Positions 51,899-61,637 of a stretch of DNA of 64,000 bases are shown here, one piece after another. This stretch comes from Neptunitalea chrysea (GTDB lineage Bacteria > Bacteroidota > Bacteroidia > Flavobacteriales > Flavobacteriaceae): positions 124,001 through 188,000 of the forward strand of contig NZ_BRVP01000002.1 of the NCBI RefSeq assembly GCF_027924145.1. Direction: 5' to 3'. A program made the translations under genes and the position numbers. The notes below the pieces were generated by a model. It saw only the letters and a program-made list of their open reading frames with translations, was not told the DNA's origin and made no database searches. Every line of letters starts with the position of its first letter. Position 1 is the stretch's first letter.

Positions 51899-53056
51899 AT
51901 GCCCAGATATCATACCCTCGGAGATATACCGAAGAAGCGACATACTATTTTTAAAAAACCAGATGGTTCTTTTTATTATGAAGAGCTGTTTGGTACCATT
52001 GGTTTTGATGGAATGTCTTCACTATTGTATCATACTAATAGACCTACTCAAGTAAGGGAAGTTATAAAATCGTATGCAGTGGCTCCTAAAGTAGCTATTG
52101 AAAAAAACATGAAATCTCTTTCTTTAAAAGGTTATGAAGTTCCTTCTGAAAATGATTTTTTAGAAAGTAGAAAGACAATGTTGTTTAATAAAGACTGTCA
52201 TATTGTATTGGCAAGCCCAAGAAAATCAATGACCGATTATTTTTATAAGAATACCGATTCAGATGAAGTAGTATTCATTCATGAAGGTTCCGGTAAATTA
52301 AGAACATTACTGGGCACTATTGATTTTGAGTATGGAGATTATTTAGTGATTCCTAGAGGAATGATTTATCAAATTAATTTTGATACTCCTGATAATCGTC
52401 TCTTTATTGTAGAGTCTAAAAATCCGGTATACACCCCTAAGCGGTATAGAAACTGGTTTGGACAGCATTTAGAAGATTCTCCGTATTGCGAAAGAGATAT
52501 GCACCCGCCTTATAAATTAGAAACTTATGATGAAAGGGGCGATTTTTTAATAAAGGTAAAAAAGCAGGATATGATTCATGAATATATCTATGCCTGTCAT
52601 CCGTTTAGTGTAGTTGGTTGGGATGGATATAACTATCCCTACAAATTTTCTATTCATGATTTTGAACCTATTACAGGGCGTTTACACATGCCACCTCCAA
52701 TTCATCAGACATTTGAGACATCTGCATTTGTAATTTGTTCATTTGTTCCTAGAATGTACGACTATCATCCGTTATCGGTACCTGCGCCATATAACCATAG
52801 TAATATAGATTCTGATGAAGTATTGTATTATGTAGATGGTGACTTTATGAGTAGAAACAACATTAAGAAAGGACAAATTACGTTGCACCCGGCTGGTATA
52901 CCGCATGGGCCACATCCTGGAGCCATGGAGCGAAGCATTGGTAAAACCGAGACCAAAGAGTTAGCCGTAATGGTAGATACATTTGCTCCTTTAATGGTTA
53001 CGGAAGAAGGGATGCGTATAGACGATGGAAATTACTACCAGTCTTGGTTAGAGTAA
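51899..53056 (+). CDS. hmgA: Homogentisate 1,2-dioxygenase
   Basis: A 385-residue cupin-fold iron dioxygenase, shorter than the roughly 435-residue enzymes of animals and proteobacteria, as is usual in Bacteroidota. Recognisable blocks: MPRYHTLGDIPKKRH at the start, EVVFIHEGSGKLRTLLG, IPRGMIYQI, GWDGYNYPYKFSIHDFEPITGRLHMPPP (in shorter parts) and LHPAGIPHGPHPG with iron-binding histidines. It opens the homogentisate ring to maleylacetoacetate. First gene of the plus-strand aromatic operon; HPPD follows after 47 bp. Confidence 0.94.
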   Translation: MPRYHTLGDIPKKRHTIFKKPDGSFYYEELFGTIGFDGMSSLLYHTNRPTQVREVIKSYAVAPKVAIEKNMKSLSLKGYEVPSENDFLESRKTMLFNKDCHIVLASPRKSMTDYFYKNTDSDEVVFIHEGSGKLRTLLGTIDFEYGDYLVIPRGMIYQINFDTPDNRLFIVESKNPVYTPKRYRNWFGQHLEDSPYCERDMHPPYKLETYDERGDFLIKVKKQDMIHEYIYACHPFSVVGWDGYNYPYKFSIHDFEPITGRLHMPPPIHQTFETSAFVICSFVPRMYDYHPLSVPAPYNHSNIDSDEVLYYVDGDFMSRNNIKKGQITLHPAGIPHGPHPGAMERSIGKTETKELAVMVDTFAPLMVTEEGMRIDDGNYYQSWLE

Positions 53057-53103
53057 TGCAAAACATTTTTAAAAATAAAACCATATAATTTAAAATAAGC
53101 ATA

Positions 53104-54261
53104 ATGAGTGTAATAAAGAATGTAGAATACGGATTGGAAAAAATATTTGAAGGAGCACAAGATTTTCTTCCTTTATTAGGAACAGACTACATAGAGTTTT
53201 ATGTAGGCAATGCCAAGCAATCTGCGCATTATTATAAAACTGCCTTTGGGTTTCAATCGTATGCCTATAAGGGCTTAGAAACAGGAAGTAAAGAATATAC
53301 TTCATACGTATTAGTACAAGACAAAATACGATTGGTACTCACTACTCCTTTAAATTCAAATTCTCCTATAAATCATCATTTGGTGAAGCATGGTGATGGA
53401 GTTAAGGTGGTAGCATTATGGGTTGAAGATGCTACTAAATCTTGGGAGGAAACCACCAAAAGGGGCGCTAAATCTTTTATGGAACCAATTGTAGAGAAAG
53501 ATGAATTTGGAGAGGTAATTCGATCAGGAATTCATACATATGGAGATGTGGTACACATGTTTGTAGAACGCAAAAACTACAACGGACATTTTTTACCGGG
53601 ATATGAGAAGTGGGAATCTGAATACAATCCGACCCCTGTTGGGTTTAAGTTTGTAGACCATATGGTAGGTAATGTAGGCTGGGGTGAAATGAACCAATGG
53701 GTGAACTGGTATGAAGAGGTAATGGGATTTGTAAATTTCCTTTCGTTTGATGATAAACAAATACATACGGAGTATTCTGCTCTTATGAGTAAAGTAATGA
53801 GTAACGGAAACGGACGTATTAAGTTTCCGATTAATGAACCTGCAGAAGGAAACAAGCGATCTCAAATTGAAGAGTACCTTGATTTTTATGAAGGTCCGGG
53901 CGTACAGCACATTGCAGTAGCTACAGATGATATTATTACTACGGTAAAAGAATTAAGAGCAAGGGGAGTAGAATTCCTTTCAGCACCTCCAACTACTTAT
54001 TACGAGGATATCCCAAATAGATTGGGAGCGCATATGGAAATCATGAAAGAAAATATTAGTGATTTGCAAGATTTGGCTATTTTGGTAGACGCAGATGAGG
54101 AAGGCTATTTGCTACAAATTTTCACAAAGCCTGTAGTAGACAGACCAACATTATTCTTTGAAATTATTCAACGTATGGGGGCTAAAGGTTTTGGAGCCGG
54201 AAATTTTAAAGCATTATTTGAATCTATTGAAAGAGAACAGGAAAAAAGAGGAACTTTATAA
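53104..54261 (+). CDS. hppD: 4-hydroxyphenylpyruvate dioxygenase
   Basis: A 385-residue non-haem iron dioxygenase with two vicinal-oxygen-chelate halves. Iron ligands: His in KFVDHMVGNVG, His in GVQHIAVATDDI and Glu in FFEIIQRMG; LLQIFTKPV precedes the last one as in the family. It converts 4-hydroxyphenylpyruvate to homogentisate, the substrate of the enzyme encoded just upstream. Full length for the family. Confidence 0.96.
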   Translation: MSVIKNVEYGLEKIFEGAQDFLPLLGTDYIEFYVGNAKQSAHYYKTAFGFQSYAYKGLETGSKEYTSYVLVQDKIRLVLTTPLNSNSPINHHLVKHGDGVKVVALWVEDATKSWEETTKRGAKSFMEPIVEKDEFGEVIRSGIHTYGDVVHMFVERKNYNGHFLPGYEKWESEYNPTPVGFKFVDHMVGNVGWGEMNQWVNWYEEVMGFVNFLSFDDKQIHTEYSALMSKVMSNGNGRIKFPINEPAEGNKRSQIEEYLDFYEGPGVQHIAVATDDIITTVKELRARGVEFLSAPPTTYYEDIPNRLGAHMEIMKENISDLQDLAILVDADEEGYLLQIFTKPVVDRPTLFFEIIQRMGAKGFGAGNFKALFESIEREQEKRGTL

Positions 54262-54272
54262 AAGAATAGAAA

Positions 54273-55532
54273 ATGAATGTATTAAAATCGTGGGTAAATA
54301 TACCTGTTGATTCTGATTTTACCATATACAATATTCCCTTTGGAATTTTTACTGCTGAAGGGATTACTCCTCGGGTATGTACGGCCATAGGTGATTCTGT
54401 TTTAGATATAGCTTATTTGGCAGATAAGGGATATTTACCCATGCTTGAAGGAGAGCCTAAAAATGTTTTAAAAAGTAGTTATTTAAATGATTTCATGGCT
54501 TTAGGAAAATCGATTACTAAAGCAGTACGGCTTCGTTTAATGGAATTGCTATCTGATGATAACAATGAATTAAAAGGGCATATTCAAGATAGAGAAAATG
54601 CTTTTTTTTTAAAAGAGGAAGTGACCATGTTACTTCCAATAGAAGTGAAAAATTATACAGATTTCTATTCTTCTAAGGAACATGCGACCAATGTAGGAAC
54701 TATGTTTAGAGATCCTGATAATGCTTTATTACCTAACTGGAAACACATTCCAGTAGGGTATCACGGGAGAGCATCATCTATTATTCTTTCAGGTACGCCA
54801 ATTCACAGACCAAAAGGACAAACCTTACCTAATGGGGAAACTCAACCCGTTTTTGGACCTTGTAAACTTTTGGATTTTGAGTTGGAAATGGCGTTTGTAA
54901 CCTGCAAAGGAAATACCTTAGGGACTTCCATATCGGTAGAAGAAGCAGAAGATCATATTTTTGGAATGTTGTTATTTAATGACTGGTCTGCCAGAGATAT
55001 TCAGAAATGGGAGTATGTGCCCTTAGGGCCGTTTTTAGCTAAAAATTTTGCATCCTCCATATCACCATGGGTGGTAACATTGGAAGCTTTAGAACCCTTT
55101 AAAATAGCTGGCCCTAAACAAGATCCGAAAGTATTACCATATCTTGAATATTTGGGTAATAAAAATTATGATATACAGTTAACAGTATGCTTACAGACAG
55201 CAACAGGTACTGAGAAACAGATATGTAAATCTAATTTTAAGTATATGTATTGGAATATGTGCCAACAATTGGCACATCATACGGTAAATGGGTGTAATGT
55301 GATGGTAGGTGATATTTATGGATCTGGTACTATAAGTGGTCCAACACCGGATTCTTATGGTTCAATGCTAGAAATTACATGGAAGGGTACAAAACCAATT
55401 AACATGCCCGATGGTAGTACCCGAAAATTCATCAATGATGGTGATACTGTAATAATGAAAGGTCATGCGAAAATAAATGATATTCGGGTAGGATTTGGGG
55501 AAGTTTCTACAGAAGTTTTCCCTTCAGTTTAA
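54273..55532 (+). CDS. fahA: Fumarylacetoacetase
   Basis: A 419-residue enzyme of normal length: SH3-like N-terminal domain (about 1-115) and FAH catalytic domain with VGYHGRASSIILSGTP, the metal-ligand segment LDFELEMAFV, LLFNDWSARDIQKWE and GDIYGSGTISGP. It hydrolyses fumarylacetoacetate to fumarate and acetoacetate, ending tyrosine breakdown. It lies 11 bp after hppD. Maleylacetoacetate isomerase, the step before it, is not encoded in the window. Confidence 0.96.
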   Translation: MNVLKSWVNIPVDSDFTIYNIPFGIFTAEGITPRVCTAIGDSVLDIAYLADKGYLPMLEGEPKNVLKSSYLNDFMALGKSITKAVRLRLMELLSDDNNELKGHIQDRENAFFLKEEVTMLLPIEVKNYTDFYSSKEHATNVGTMFRDPDNALLPNWKHIPVGYHGRASSIILSGTPIHRPKGQTLPNGETQPVFGPCKLLDFELEMAFVTCKGNTLGTSISVEEAEDHIFGMLLFNDWSARDIQKWEYVPLGPFLAKNFASSISPWVVTLEALEPFKIAGPKQDPKVLPYLEYLGNKNYDIQLTVCLQTATGTEKQICKSNFKYMYWNMCQQLAHHTVNGCNVMVGDIYGSGTISGPTPDSYGSMLEITWKGTKPINMPDGSTRKFINDGDTVIMKGHAKINDIRVGFGEVSTEVFPSV

Positions 55533-55553
55533 TGAACTAAAATCAGAAATACA

Positions 55554-56444
55554 GTGATAAGTATAGATCCTAAAGATATTAGTAATCAGCAGATGCAATA
55601 TTACTTGCAAAATGCTGTGGCTCCTAGACCCATTGCTTTGGCAAGTACCATAAGTGCGAACGGAGAAATAAATTTAAGTCCGTTTAGTTATTTTAATTGT
55701 TTTAGTGCTAATCCACCAATTTTGGTATTTTCGCCCTCTAGAAGGGTACGTGATAATACCACAAAACATACGCTGGAAAATGTAAAGGAAGTAAAAGAAG
55801 TGGTGATTAACATGGTAGATTTTGCTATGGTAGAGCAAATGTCGTTATCAAGTACTGAATATGATGCTGGAGTAAATGAGTTTGTAAAATCGGGGTTTAC
55901 GGAAGGCATATCTAAAGTGGTTCAACCACCATATGTTAAAGAGTCTCCTGTGGCTTTTGAGTGTAAAGTAAACGATATTATTGAATTAGGTCAGGATGGA
56001 GGTGCCGGAAACTTAGTGATAGCAGAAGTAGTCTACATTCATCTGAATGAGAATATTATAGCAGAAGATACCCGCATTGACCTTGAAAAGTTAGACTTAG
56101 TTGCAAGAATGGGAGGAAGTTGGTACTGTCGTACAATTAAAGATGTACGATTCGAAATTCCCAAACCATTAGTAAATAAAGGAATAGGAGTAGATGCCAT
56201 TCCAGAAGTTTTTAGAAATAGTAAGATCTTAACAGGTAATGATTTGGGTAGGTTGGGAAATATAGAAAAGTTACCTGAACAGGAAGAAATAACAGCTTAT
56301 TCCAAGCATCCAGAAGTAGCTAAAATTCATGAAAAATTATATCATGATAGAGCTTTAAGAAATGAGGCATTTCAGCATTTGGCTAAAAGGTTATTAGCCA
56401 CTATGGATATAAGGGAAGCATGGATGGCCTTATTACAAAACTGA
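55554..56444 (+). CDS. Flavin-reductase-family (FMN-binding split barrel) protein
   Basis: A 296-residue protein with a GTG start. The N-terminal 200 residues form an FMN-binding split barrel of the flavin reductase/DIM6 type (NAVAPRPIALASTISANGEINLSPFSYFN, SPSRRVRDNTTKHTLENV). A C-terminal extension of about 80 residues (YSKHPEVAKIHEKLYHD) is unassigned. It sits inside the aromatic operon between fahA and the hydroxylase; its step in the pathway is not known to me. It may serve redox recycling or an unrecognised side reaction. Confidence 0.82.
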   Translation: MISIDPKDISNQQMQYYLQNAVAPRPIALASTISANGEINLSPFSYFNCFSANPPILVFSPSRRVRDNTTKHTLENVKEVKEVVINMVDFAMVEQMSLSSTEYDAGVNEFVKSGFTEGISKVVQPPYVKESPVAFECKVNDIIELGQDGGAGNLVIAEVVYIHLNENIIAEDTRIDLEKLDLVARMGGSWYCRTIKDVRFEIPKPLVNKGIGVDAIPEVFRNSKILTGNDLGRLGNIEKLPEQEEITAYSKHPEVAKIHEKLYHDRALRNEAFQHLAKRLLATMDIREAWMALLQN

Positions 56445-56474
56445 TTTTAACCATTAACAAAATTAGTAAGCATT

Positions 56475-58250
56475 ATGGAAGTTATAAATAAAGATCAAAT
56501 AGAAACTAATGAGCTAATAGAAAGATTGCCAAAACATCTGAAGCAATTTGTGAAACCCCAAAATTATGATGACTATACACCTATTAACCAGGCAGTATGG
56601 AGATATGTGATGCGAAAAAATGCTGTGTATTTGGCAAAAGTTGCGCATTGTTCATATATCGAAGGATTAGTAAAAACCGGTGTAGAAATTGATAGAATCC
56701 CAAACCTGTATGGAATGAACAGGATTCTTAAAGAAATAGGTTGGGCAGCTGTAGCTGTAGATGGTTTTATACCACCTAATGCATTTATGGAGTTTCAGGC
56801 GTATAAAGTACTGGTAATCGCTTCAGACATCAGACAATTAGAGCATATGGAGTATACACCTTCACCTGATATTATTCATGAGTCTGCCGGACATGCACCT
56901 ATTATTGCAAACCCTGATTATGCTGAATATTTGAGAAGGTTAGGTGCTATTGGAGCCAAAGCGATTGTCTCTAAATATGATATGGATTTGTATGAAGCCG
57001 TAAGGAAACTATCGATATTAAAAGAAGCTTTGGGGATTCCACAGGAAGAAATAGACAAAGCTGAGCAGGAGGTGGAGCAATTACAGCAAATGGAAGTGAC
57101 ACTTTCTGAAATGGCAGAAATTAGAAATCTACAGTGGTGGACTGTAGAGTATGGTTTAGTAGGCGATATTGACAATCCAAAAATTTATGGAGCAGGATTA
57201 TTATCTTCTATAGGTGAGAGTAAATGGTGTATGCGAGATGAAGTAAAAAAAATACCGTACTCGCTAGATGCCGCTATGCAGAAGTTTGACATTACAAAAC
57301 CGCAACCTCAACTATATGTAGCTCCTGATTTTGCCTATTTAACAGAAATTTTAGAGGATTTTGCTAATACCTTAAGTTTAAGAAAAGGAGGGACCGAAGG
57401 GATTCAAAAGCTTATTGAGTCGGGGATGGTAGGAACTATTGAATTAGGTACAGGATTACAGATTTCTGGGTTATTTTCTAAAATGTTAGTCGATCAAAAT
57501 AACGATATAATTTTCTTTAAAACTAATGGAGGAACGTCATTATCCTATAGAGATAAAGAATTAATTGGCCATGGTATTAATGCACATGCAGATGGTTTTA
57601 GCTCTCCACTAGGAATGTTGAAGGATAGTAAAATCTCTTTAGAAGATATGAGTCCATACGATTTTAAAGTACGTTATCTTACAAATGGAAATGAACTTAC
57701 TTTAGAATTTGAAAGCGGTATAAAAGTATCAGGAACTTATATTACAGATATACGCAATATTAAAGGAAAACTTATGATTGTTCAGCTTGAGAATTGTACA
57801 GTCACCTATGGTGATGAAGTTTTGTTTTTACCGGAGTATGGTGTATTTGATATGGTCGTGGGTACCAACATTGTATCTGCTTATGCAGGAGCTGCAGATA
57901 ATACTTCATTTCCTTATTTGTATGAACCTTCTGAAATATTAACTATTAAACCCATAAAGTCGGAAGAATCAAAGAGGTTAGAGAAGTTCTATAGTACCGT
58001 TCGAGAATTGAGAGAGGAGTTCTATGTTGATCAAGATATTTTAGGAGCATTGTTTGCTAAGGTGAAAGAAGTATATCCTACCGAATGGTTGTTATGTCTT
58101 GAAATTTATGAAATAGCTAGCGATGATTTCTTATTTGATGAAATATATATACACTTAAATGATTTGATGGATACATATCCTAAGATTAGACAGCTCATAA
58201 GAGAGGGCATGGAATTGGTCTCTGATAAAAATTTATTATCTCATCATTGA
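56475..58250 (+). CDS. phhA: Aromatic amino acid (phenylalanine) hydroxylase, long Bacteroidota form
   Basis: A 591-residue protein whose N-terminal half (about 25-330) is a pterin-dependent aromatic amino acid hydroxylase. Iron ligands are His135 and His140 in PDIIHESAGHAP and Glu225 in WWTVEYGLV. Between them is a helical insertion (about 175-215) absent from short bacterial enzymes. The C-terminal half (about 335-591) is unassigned and not the animal ACT domain. It would make tyrosine from phenylalanine, feeding the operon. Last gene; a terminator follows at 58273. Confidence 0.9.
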   Translation: MEVINKDQIETNELIERLPKHLKQFVKPQNYDDYTPINQAVWRYVMRKNAVYLAKVAHCSYIEGLVKTGVEIDRIPNLYGMNRILKEIGWAAVAVDGFIPPNAFMEFQAYKVLVIASDIRQLEHMEYTPSPDIIHESAGHAPIIANPDYAEYLRRLGAIGAKAIVSKYDMDLYEAVRKLSILKEALGIPQEEIDKAEQEVEQLQQMEVTLSEMAEIRNLQWWTVEYGLVGDIDNPKIYGAGLLSSIGESKWCMRDEVKKIPYSLDAAMQKFDITKPQPQLYVAPDFAYLTEILEDFANTLSLRKGGTEGIQKLIESGMVGTIELGTGLQISGLFSKMLVDQNNDIIFFKTNGGTSLSYRDKELIGHGINAHADGFSSPLGMLKDSKISLEDMSPYDFKVRYLTNGNELTLEFESGIKVSGTYITDIRNIKGKLMIVQLENCTVTYGDEVLFLPEYGVFDMVVGTNIVSAYAGAADNTSFPYLYEPSEILTIKPIKSEESKRLEKFYSTVRELREEFYVDQDILGALFAKVKEVYPTEWLLCLEIYEIASDDFLFDEIYIHLNDLMDTYPKIRQLIREGMELVSDKNLLSHH

Positions 58251-58272
58251 GAATAAACCTTTGATGAATTGC

Positions 58273-58305
58273 AACCCACATTTACCTACTGAATGTGGGT
58301 TTTTT
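58273..58305 (+). terminator. Terminator of the aromatic catabolism operon
   Basis: AACCCACATT (58273-58282) pairs perfectly with AATGTGGGTT (58292-58301) around a 9-nt loop, followed by further T. Confidence 0.92.
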
Positions 58306-58657
58306 AATTTATATACAAACATGTATTTATTACTATTTCTGAAAATTGGATTTTGTAACGACTTGTAAAAGAGTTAAGATGATTTGAAAAAGTCTTTCTA
58401 AAAGCTCTAGAGAAACAAAAACAGTAGCTTTTGAAATAACGAAGTGCTTTGATAATACCAAGCACGAATTAGTTGTCAAAATACACACAGAATAGTTTTT
58501 CTCCCTTTTTATTGGTTATGTTACTGAATATCTATAAATATTGTTTTAATAAGATCTTTTTTTTTGCTAATTTTAATAACCCCAAAATTTTACTCGATAA
58601 TGGAGAGAGCTACTTTGTAGTCTTGCCTTGAAGTAGTTTATTTAAAATTAGCATATT
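58306..58657 (+). promoter_or_regulatory. Intergenic region and potentially structured leader of the REC-kinase gene
   Basis: No gene is visible. The 3-prime part holds an 11-bp exact inverted repeat, GCTAATTTTAA (58566-58576) and TTAAAATTAGC (58642-58652), enclosing an inner 6-bp stem CTACTT (58610-58615)/AAGTAG (58631-58636). The outer stem ends 5 nt before the ATG at 58658, so folding would shield the start codon region. The 5-prime part shows nothing I can interpret beyond a weak GTGCTT/AAGCAC pairing at 58444-58465. Confidence 0.4.
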
Positions 58658-59785
58658 ATGTCAACTCCTATAGATAACAGACCTTTAATTATTGGGGTAG
58701 ATGATGAAAAGATTAATTTGGCTCTTTTATCATTTATTATGAGAAAAATTGATTATCGATTTATTGGAATTCAAGATAGTACACAAGCAGTAACTAGAAT
58801 TTCGGAACTTAAACCAGACTTAATTCTATTAGACATTTTAATGGATGAAATGGATGGTTTTCAGATATGTGAAGAAATTAAAGATGTTGACGAGTTAAAA
58901 GAGATTCCAATAATTTTTGTAACTGGAAGAAATTCTATTGAAGATAAAATTAGAGGGTTACAACTAGGTGGGGTAGATTATGTAACGAAACCTTTTAATG
59001 AGCATGAGTTAAATGCACGTATTAAAACCCATTTAGATTTAGCATTGGCTAAGGTACAGATTGAGAAGCAGGCAGCAAAACTAACGCAAGATAACATACT
59101 ACTTAATAGGATGTTTTCTATTATAGGGCATGATTTGCGCTCGCCTTTAAGTGCGATAAAAATGCAATTGGACTTTGTTTTAAGAGGGATGATAGATCCT
59201 AAATCTGAGTTCTTTATGCAGAAAACTGTTGTGAATTTATCTTCAACTGCGGATGAAGCCTTTAATTTATTAGATAATTTATTGGGTTGGGCAAAATCTG
59301 AGACGGGTGTTTTATATGTAATTAAAGAGGATTTACCTTTAATAGATATTATAGAACAGACTGCGCGCTTGCAAAAAATGGCTTTAGAGAATAAGCAAAT
59401 TACTTTAAATGTGGATGTATCTAAAGATGCTGTAGTTTTTGCAGACTTCAATACAACTAAAACCGTAATTGTAAATTTAATTAGTAATGCTATTAAGTTT
59501 ACCCCAAGGGGAGGAACTATAAGCATAAAAGTTTATGATATAAACGATGGATGGAAAACAGAAATATCGGATACTGGGGTTGGTATATCTCCTAATCAAT
59601 TAAATGAAATATTAGATCCTAAAAAACATTTTTCTCAAACCGGTACCGAAAATGAATCCGGTACAGGTTTAGGTCTTATCTTATGTCAGGACTTTTTAAT
59701 CAAGAACGATAGTAAGTTACATATAGAAAGTACTGTAGATGTAGGAAGCACTTTCTCATTTGTTTTACCAAAATTTGTTTCTTAG
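58658..59785 (+). CDS. Soluble hybrid signalling protein: response-regulator receiver followed by histidine kinase
   Basis: A 375-residue protein with no membrane segment. REC domain about 9-128 with acidic pair Asp15/Asp16, phospho-acceptor Asp59 (LILLDILMDEMDGF) and Lys111 (TKPF); short coiled linker; HisKA with His158 (SIIGHDLRSPLSAIK); HATPase with N box NLISNAIKFTPRGG, SDTGVGIS and GTGLGLILCQDF. Receiver-first kinases of this kind receive phosphate from another kinase and then signal through their own histidine domain. No partner is adjacent; the next genes are on the other strand. Confidence 0.92.
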   Translation: MSTPIDNRPLIIGVDDEKINLALLSFIMRKIDYRFIGIQDSTQAVTRISELKPDLILLDILMDEMDGFQICEEIKDVDELKEIPIIFVTGRNSIEDKIRGLQLGGVDYVTKPFNEHELNARIKTHLDLALAKVQIEKQAAKLTQDNILLNRMFSIIGHDLRSPLSAIKMQLDFVLRGMIDPKSEFFMQKTVVNLSSTADEAFNLLDNLLGWAKSETGVLYVIKEDLPLIDIIEQTARLQKMALENKQITLNVDVSKDAVVFADFNTTKTVIVNLISNAIKFTPRGGTISIKVYDINDGWKTEISDTGVGISPNQLNEILDPKKHFSQTGTENESGTGLGLILCQDFLIKNDSKLHIESTVDVGSTFSFVLPKFVS

Positions 59786-59823
59786 TAGATAGTAATAATA
59801 TACGAACTATTAGTTAAGTAAGA

Positions 59824-61011
59824 TTATCCTCGTTTAGCACGTTCCCAGTTTACAGATTGATTTCCTTTAAGGTACCTACCAAAGCCTAGATAAACGCACA
59901 AATTCATGATAAAAAAGTAGTAGGGTATAAACAGTACTTTAAGACGTATTTGTCGGTATTCTAAAAACCAACCTAATAAGGCAGCTGCGTAAAAAAGTAC
60001 TTGTCCTAATAGTAGCAAAGAGTAGATGTTTAGCGTAAACAATCCTTCTCGTAAAGAAATAATAATATTCAGAGGAATTATAACACTTAGCAATAGTGGT
60101 GTTAATGTCCATCTTAAAACACGATGTGATATATACTGAAATGTTAATGTACCATACTTAAAAATATTCAACAACGGACTTAAGCGTACTATTGACTGAA
60201 TACCTCCGGCTGAAATACGGATTTTTCGTTTTAATTCTTCTCTTACGTTAGCAGAAGCACTTTCGATAGCATACGCATCTGGATTGTATTGTATAGTGAA
60301 CCCTTTCATGGCTACTCGTAATGAGATTACAAAATCATCTAATAAGGTATCTTTTTCAACCTCTTGCCACAAATCTGTTCTTATGGCAAATAATTCTCCG
60401 GCTGCACCAACCACTGAGTATAGTTCAGCATCCCATTTTTTTAATTGAGATTCATATTTCCAATACATGCCTTCTCCAGCACCTGCAGCGCTATCTGTTT
60501 CTTTAGCGTAAATACGTTTTTCTCCAGAAACACACCCAACTTTAGAATCACTAAATAGTTTTACTATTTCTTTAATGGATTCTTTTCCTAGATTGGTGTT
60601 CGCATCCGAAAATATTACAATAGGAGTTTCAACAAACTTCATTCCACGATTCATAGCTGCAATTTTACCATTTCTAGCATCTTCGTGATAAACGGTAACA
60701 CCATCATGTTGATTTAAAATATCTGGGGTACCATCATTAGAGCCATCTGTTACCCAGATGTGTTTAACCTTGTTGTGGTTATAATGTAAACTTTTAGAGT
60801 TGGCAATTTTATCATCTACATAATCCTTCTCATTATAGGCACTTACAAAAAGTGTTACTTCAGGTTCATAGTCAGTGTCTTGGTTTGCTGTTTTAGAATG
60901 TCCAAATAATCGCTTTATTTTTATAATAATGAAAAGCACAATACCGTATCCTAAATACGAATAGAAAATTATAAAGAGCGAAAGCCAGAATAGTATTTTA
61001 ATTATATCCAT
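59824..61011 (-). CDS. Membrane glycosyltransferase family 2
   Basis: A 395-residue enzyme with one N-terminal helix (about 3-25), a GT2 domain (VTLFVSAYNEKDYVDDKI, VTDGSNDGTPD, IFSDANTN with the metal-binding Asp, ELFAIRT, DDFVISLRVAMKG) and three C-terminal helices (about 280-385). This is the layout of processive or membrane-attached polysaccharide synthases. I prefer the ATG at 61011 (MDIIKILFW) to one at 61038 that would overlap the acyltransferase gene. Last gene of the minus-strand polysaccharide operon. Confidence 0.9.
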   Translation of the reverse strand: MDIIKILFWLSLFIIFYSYLGYGIVLFIIIKIKRLFGHSKTANQDTDYEPEVTLFVSAYNEKDYVDDKIANSKSLHYNHNKVKHIWVTDGSNDGTPDILNQHDGVTVYHEDARNGKIAAMNRGMKFVETPIVIFSDANTNLGKESIKEIVKLFSDSKVGCVSGEKRIYAKETDSAAGAGEGMYWKYESQLKKWDAELYSVVGAAGELFAIRTDLWQEVEKDTLLDDFVISLRVAMKGFTIQYNPDAYAIESASANVREELKRKIRISAGGIQSIVRLSPLLNIFKYGTLTFQYISHRVLRWTLTPLLLSVIIPLNIIISLREGLFTLNIYSLLLLGQVLFYAAALLGWFLEYRQIRLKVLFIPYYFFIMNLCVYLGFGRYLKGNQSVNWERAKRG

Positions 61012-61022
61012 AAATGCTTTAG

Positions 61023-61637
61023 TTAAACACGTTCCCATTTACTGGTTTCGTGATTGTATTGTTTAATTACTTTTGCAGGGTTTCCAACGGCAATCGAAAA
61101 AGGAGGGATGTCTTTAGTAACCACACTTCCAGCACCAACTTGACAACGTTTACCTATAGTAACCCCGGCCAAAACAACAGAGTTAGCCCCAATATGCGCT
61201 TCTTCCTCAATAACGGTTGGTCGTATATCTAAAGGTTGTTGACTTGAGTTTTTATTTCCGTTTGCATATCCATGATTAAAACCAGATACAAATACATGTT
61301 GTCCCAAACCTGAACCACTTCCCATAGTTACAGGACCAATAACAACGCTACCAATACCAACACGAACTCTATTTCCTAAAATAACATCTCCTGAACCATT
61401 ATTTACAGTGCAGAACGATTCAATAGTTGTTAATTCTCCCACTTCAAATCTTTTCCATGGAAAAACGTCTATTCTACTATTTCGTCTAATGGTGGCACCT
61501 TTTCCCTTTTTATGTTTTAATGGATTTAGAAACCATCGAACCCATAATCTAGGTCTGGGATTACGTTTTGGTGCAATTAACCAAAGAGCAAATTCTTTAG
61601 TTTTAGGATTGGATTTTATTTTACTAACTATTCCCAT
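61023..61637 (-). CDS. Hexapeptide-repeat acyltransferase (WcaF/NodL-like)
   Basis: A 204-residue protein with a left-handed beta-helix of hexapeptide repeats from about 75 to 185 ([40 protein letters not shown]) and the catalytic-type His in FVSGFNHGY. It would acetylate a sugar of the polysaccharide made by the surrounding glycosyltransferases. Its start overlaps the preceding gene by 14 bp, showing tight coupling. Confidence 0.88.
   Translation of the reverse strand: MGIVSKIKSNPKTKEFALWLIAPKRNPRPRLWVRWFLNPLKHKKGKGATIRRNSRIDVFPWKRFEVGELTTIESFCTVNNGSGDVILGNRVRVGIGSVVIGPVTMGSGSGLGQHVFVSGFNHGYANGNKNSSQQPLDIRPTVIEEEAHIGANSVVLAGVTIGKRCQVGAGSVVTKDIPPFSIAVGNPAKVIKQYNHETSKWERV

Noticed and set aside
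51703-51954. Open frame of 83 codons upstream of and overlapping hmgA
   Set aside because: No family features, overlaps the hmgA start in another frame, and lies in a very AT-rich promoter region.
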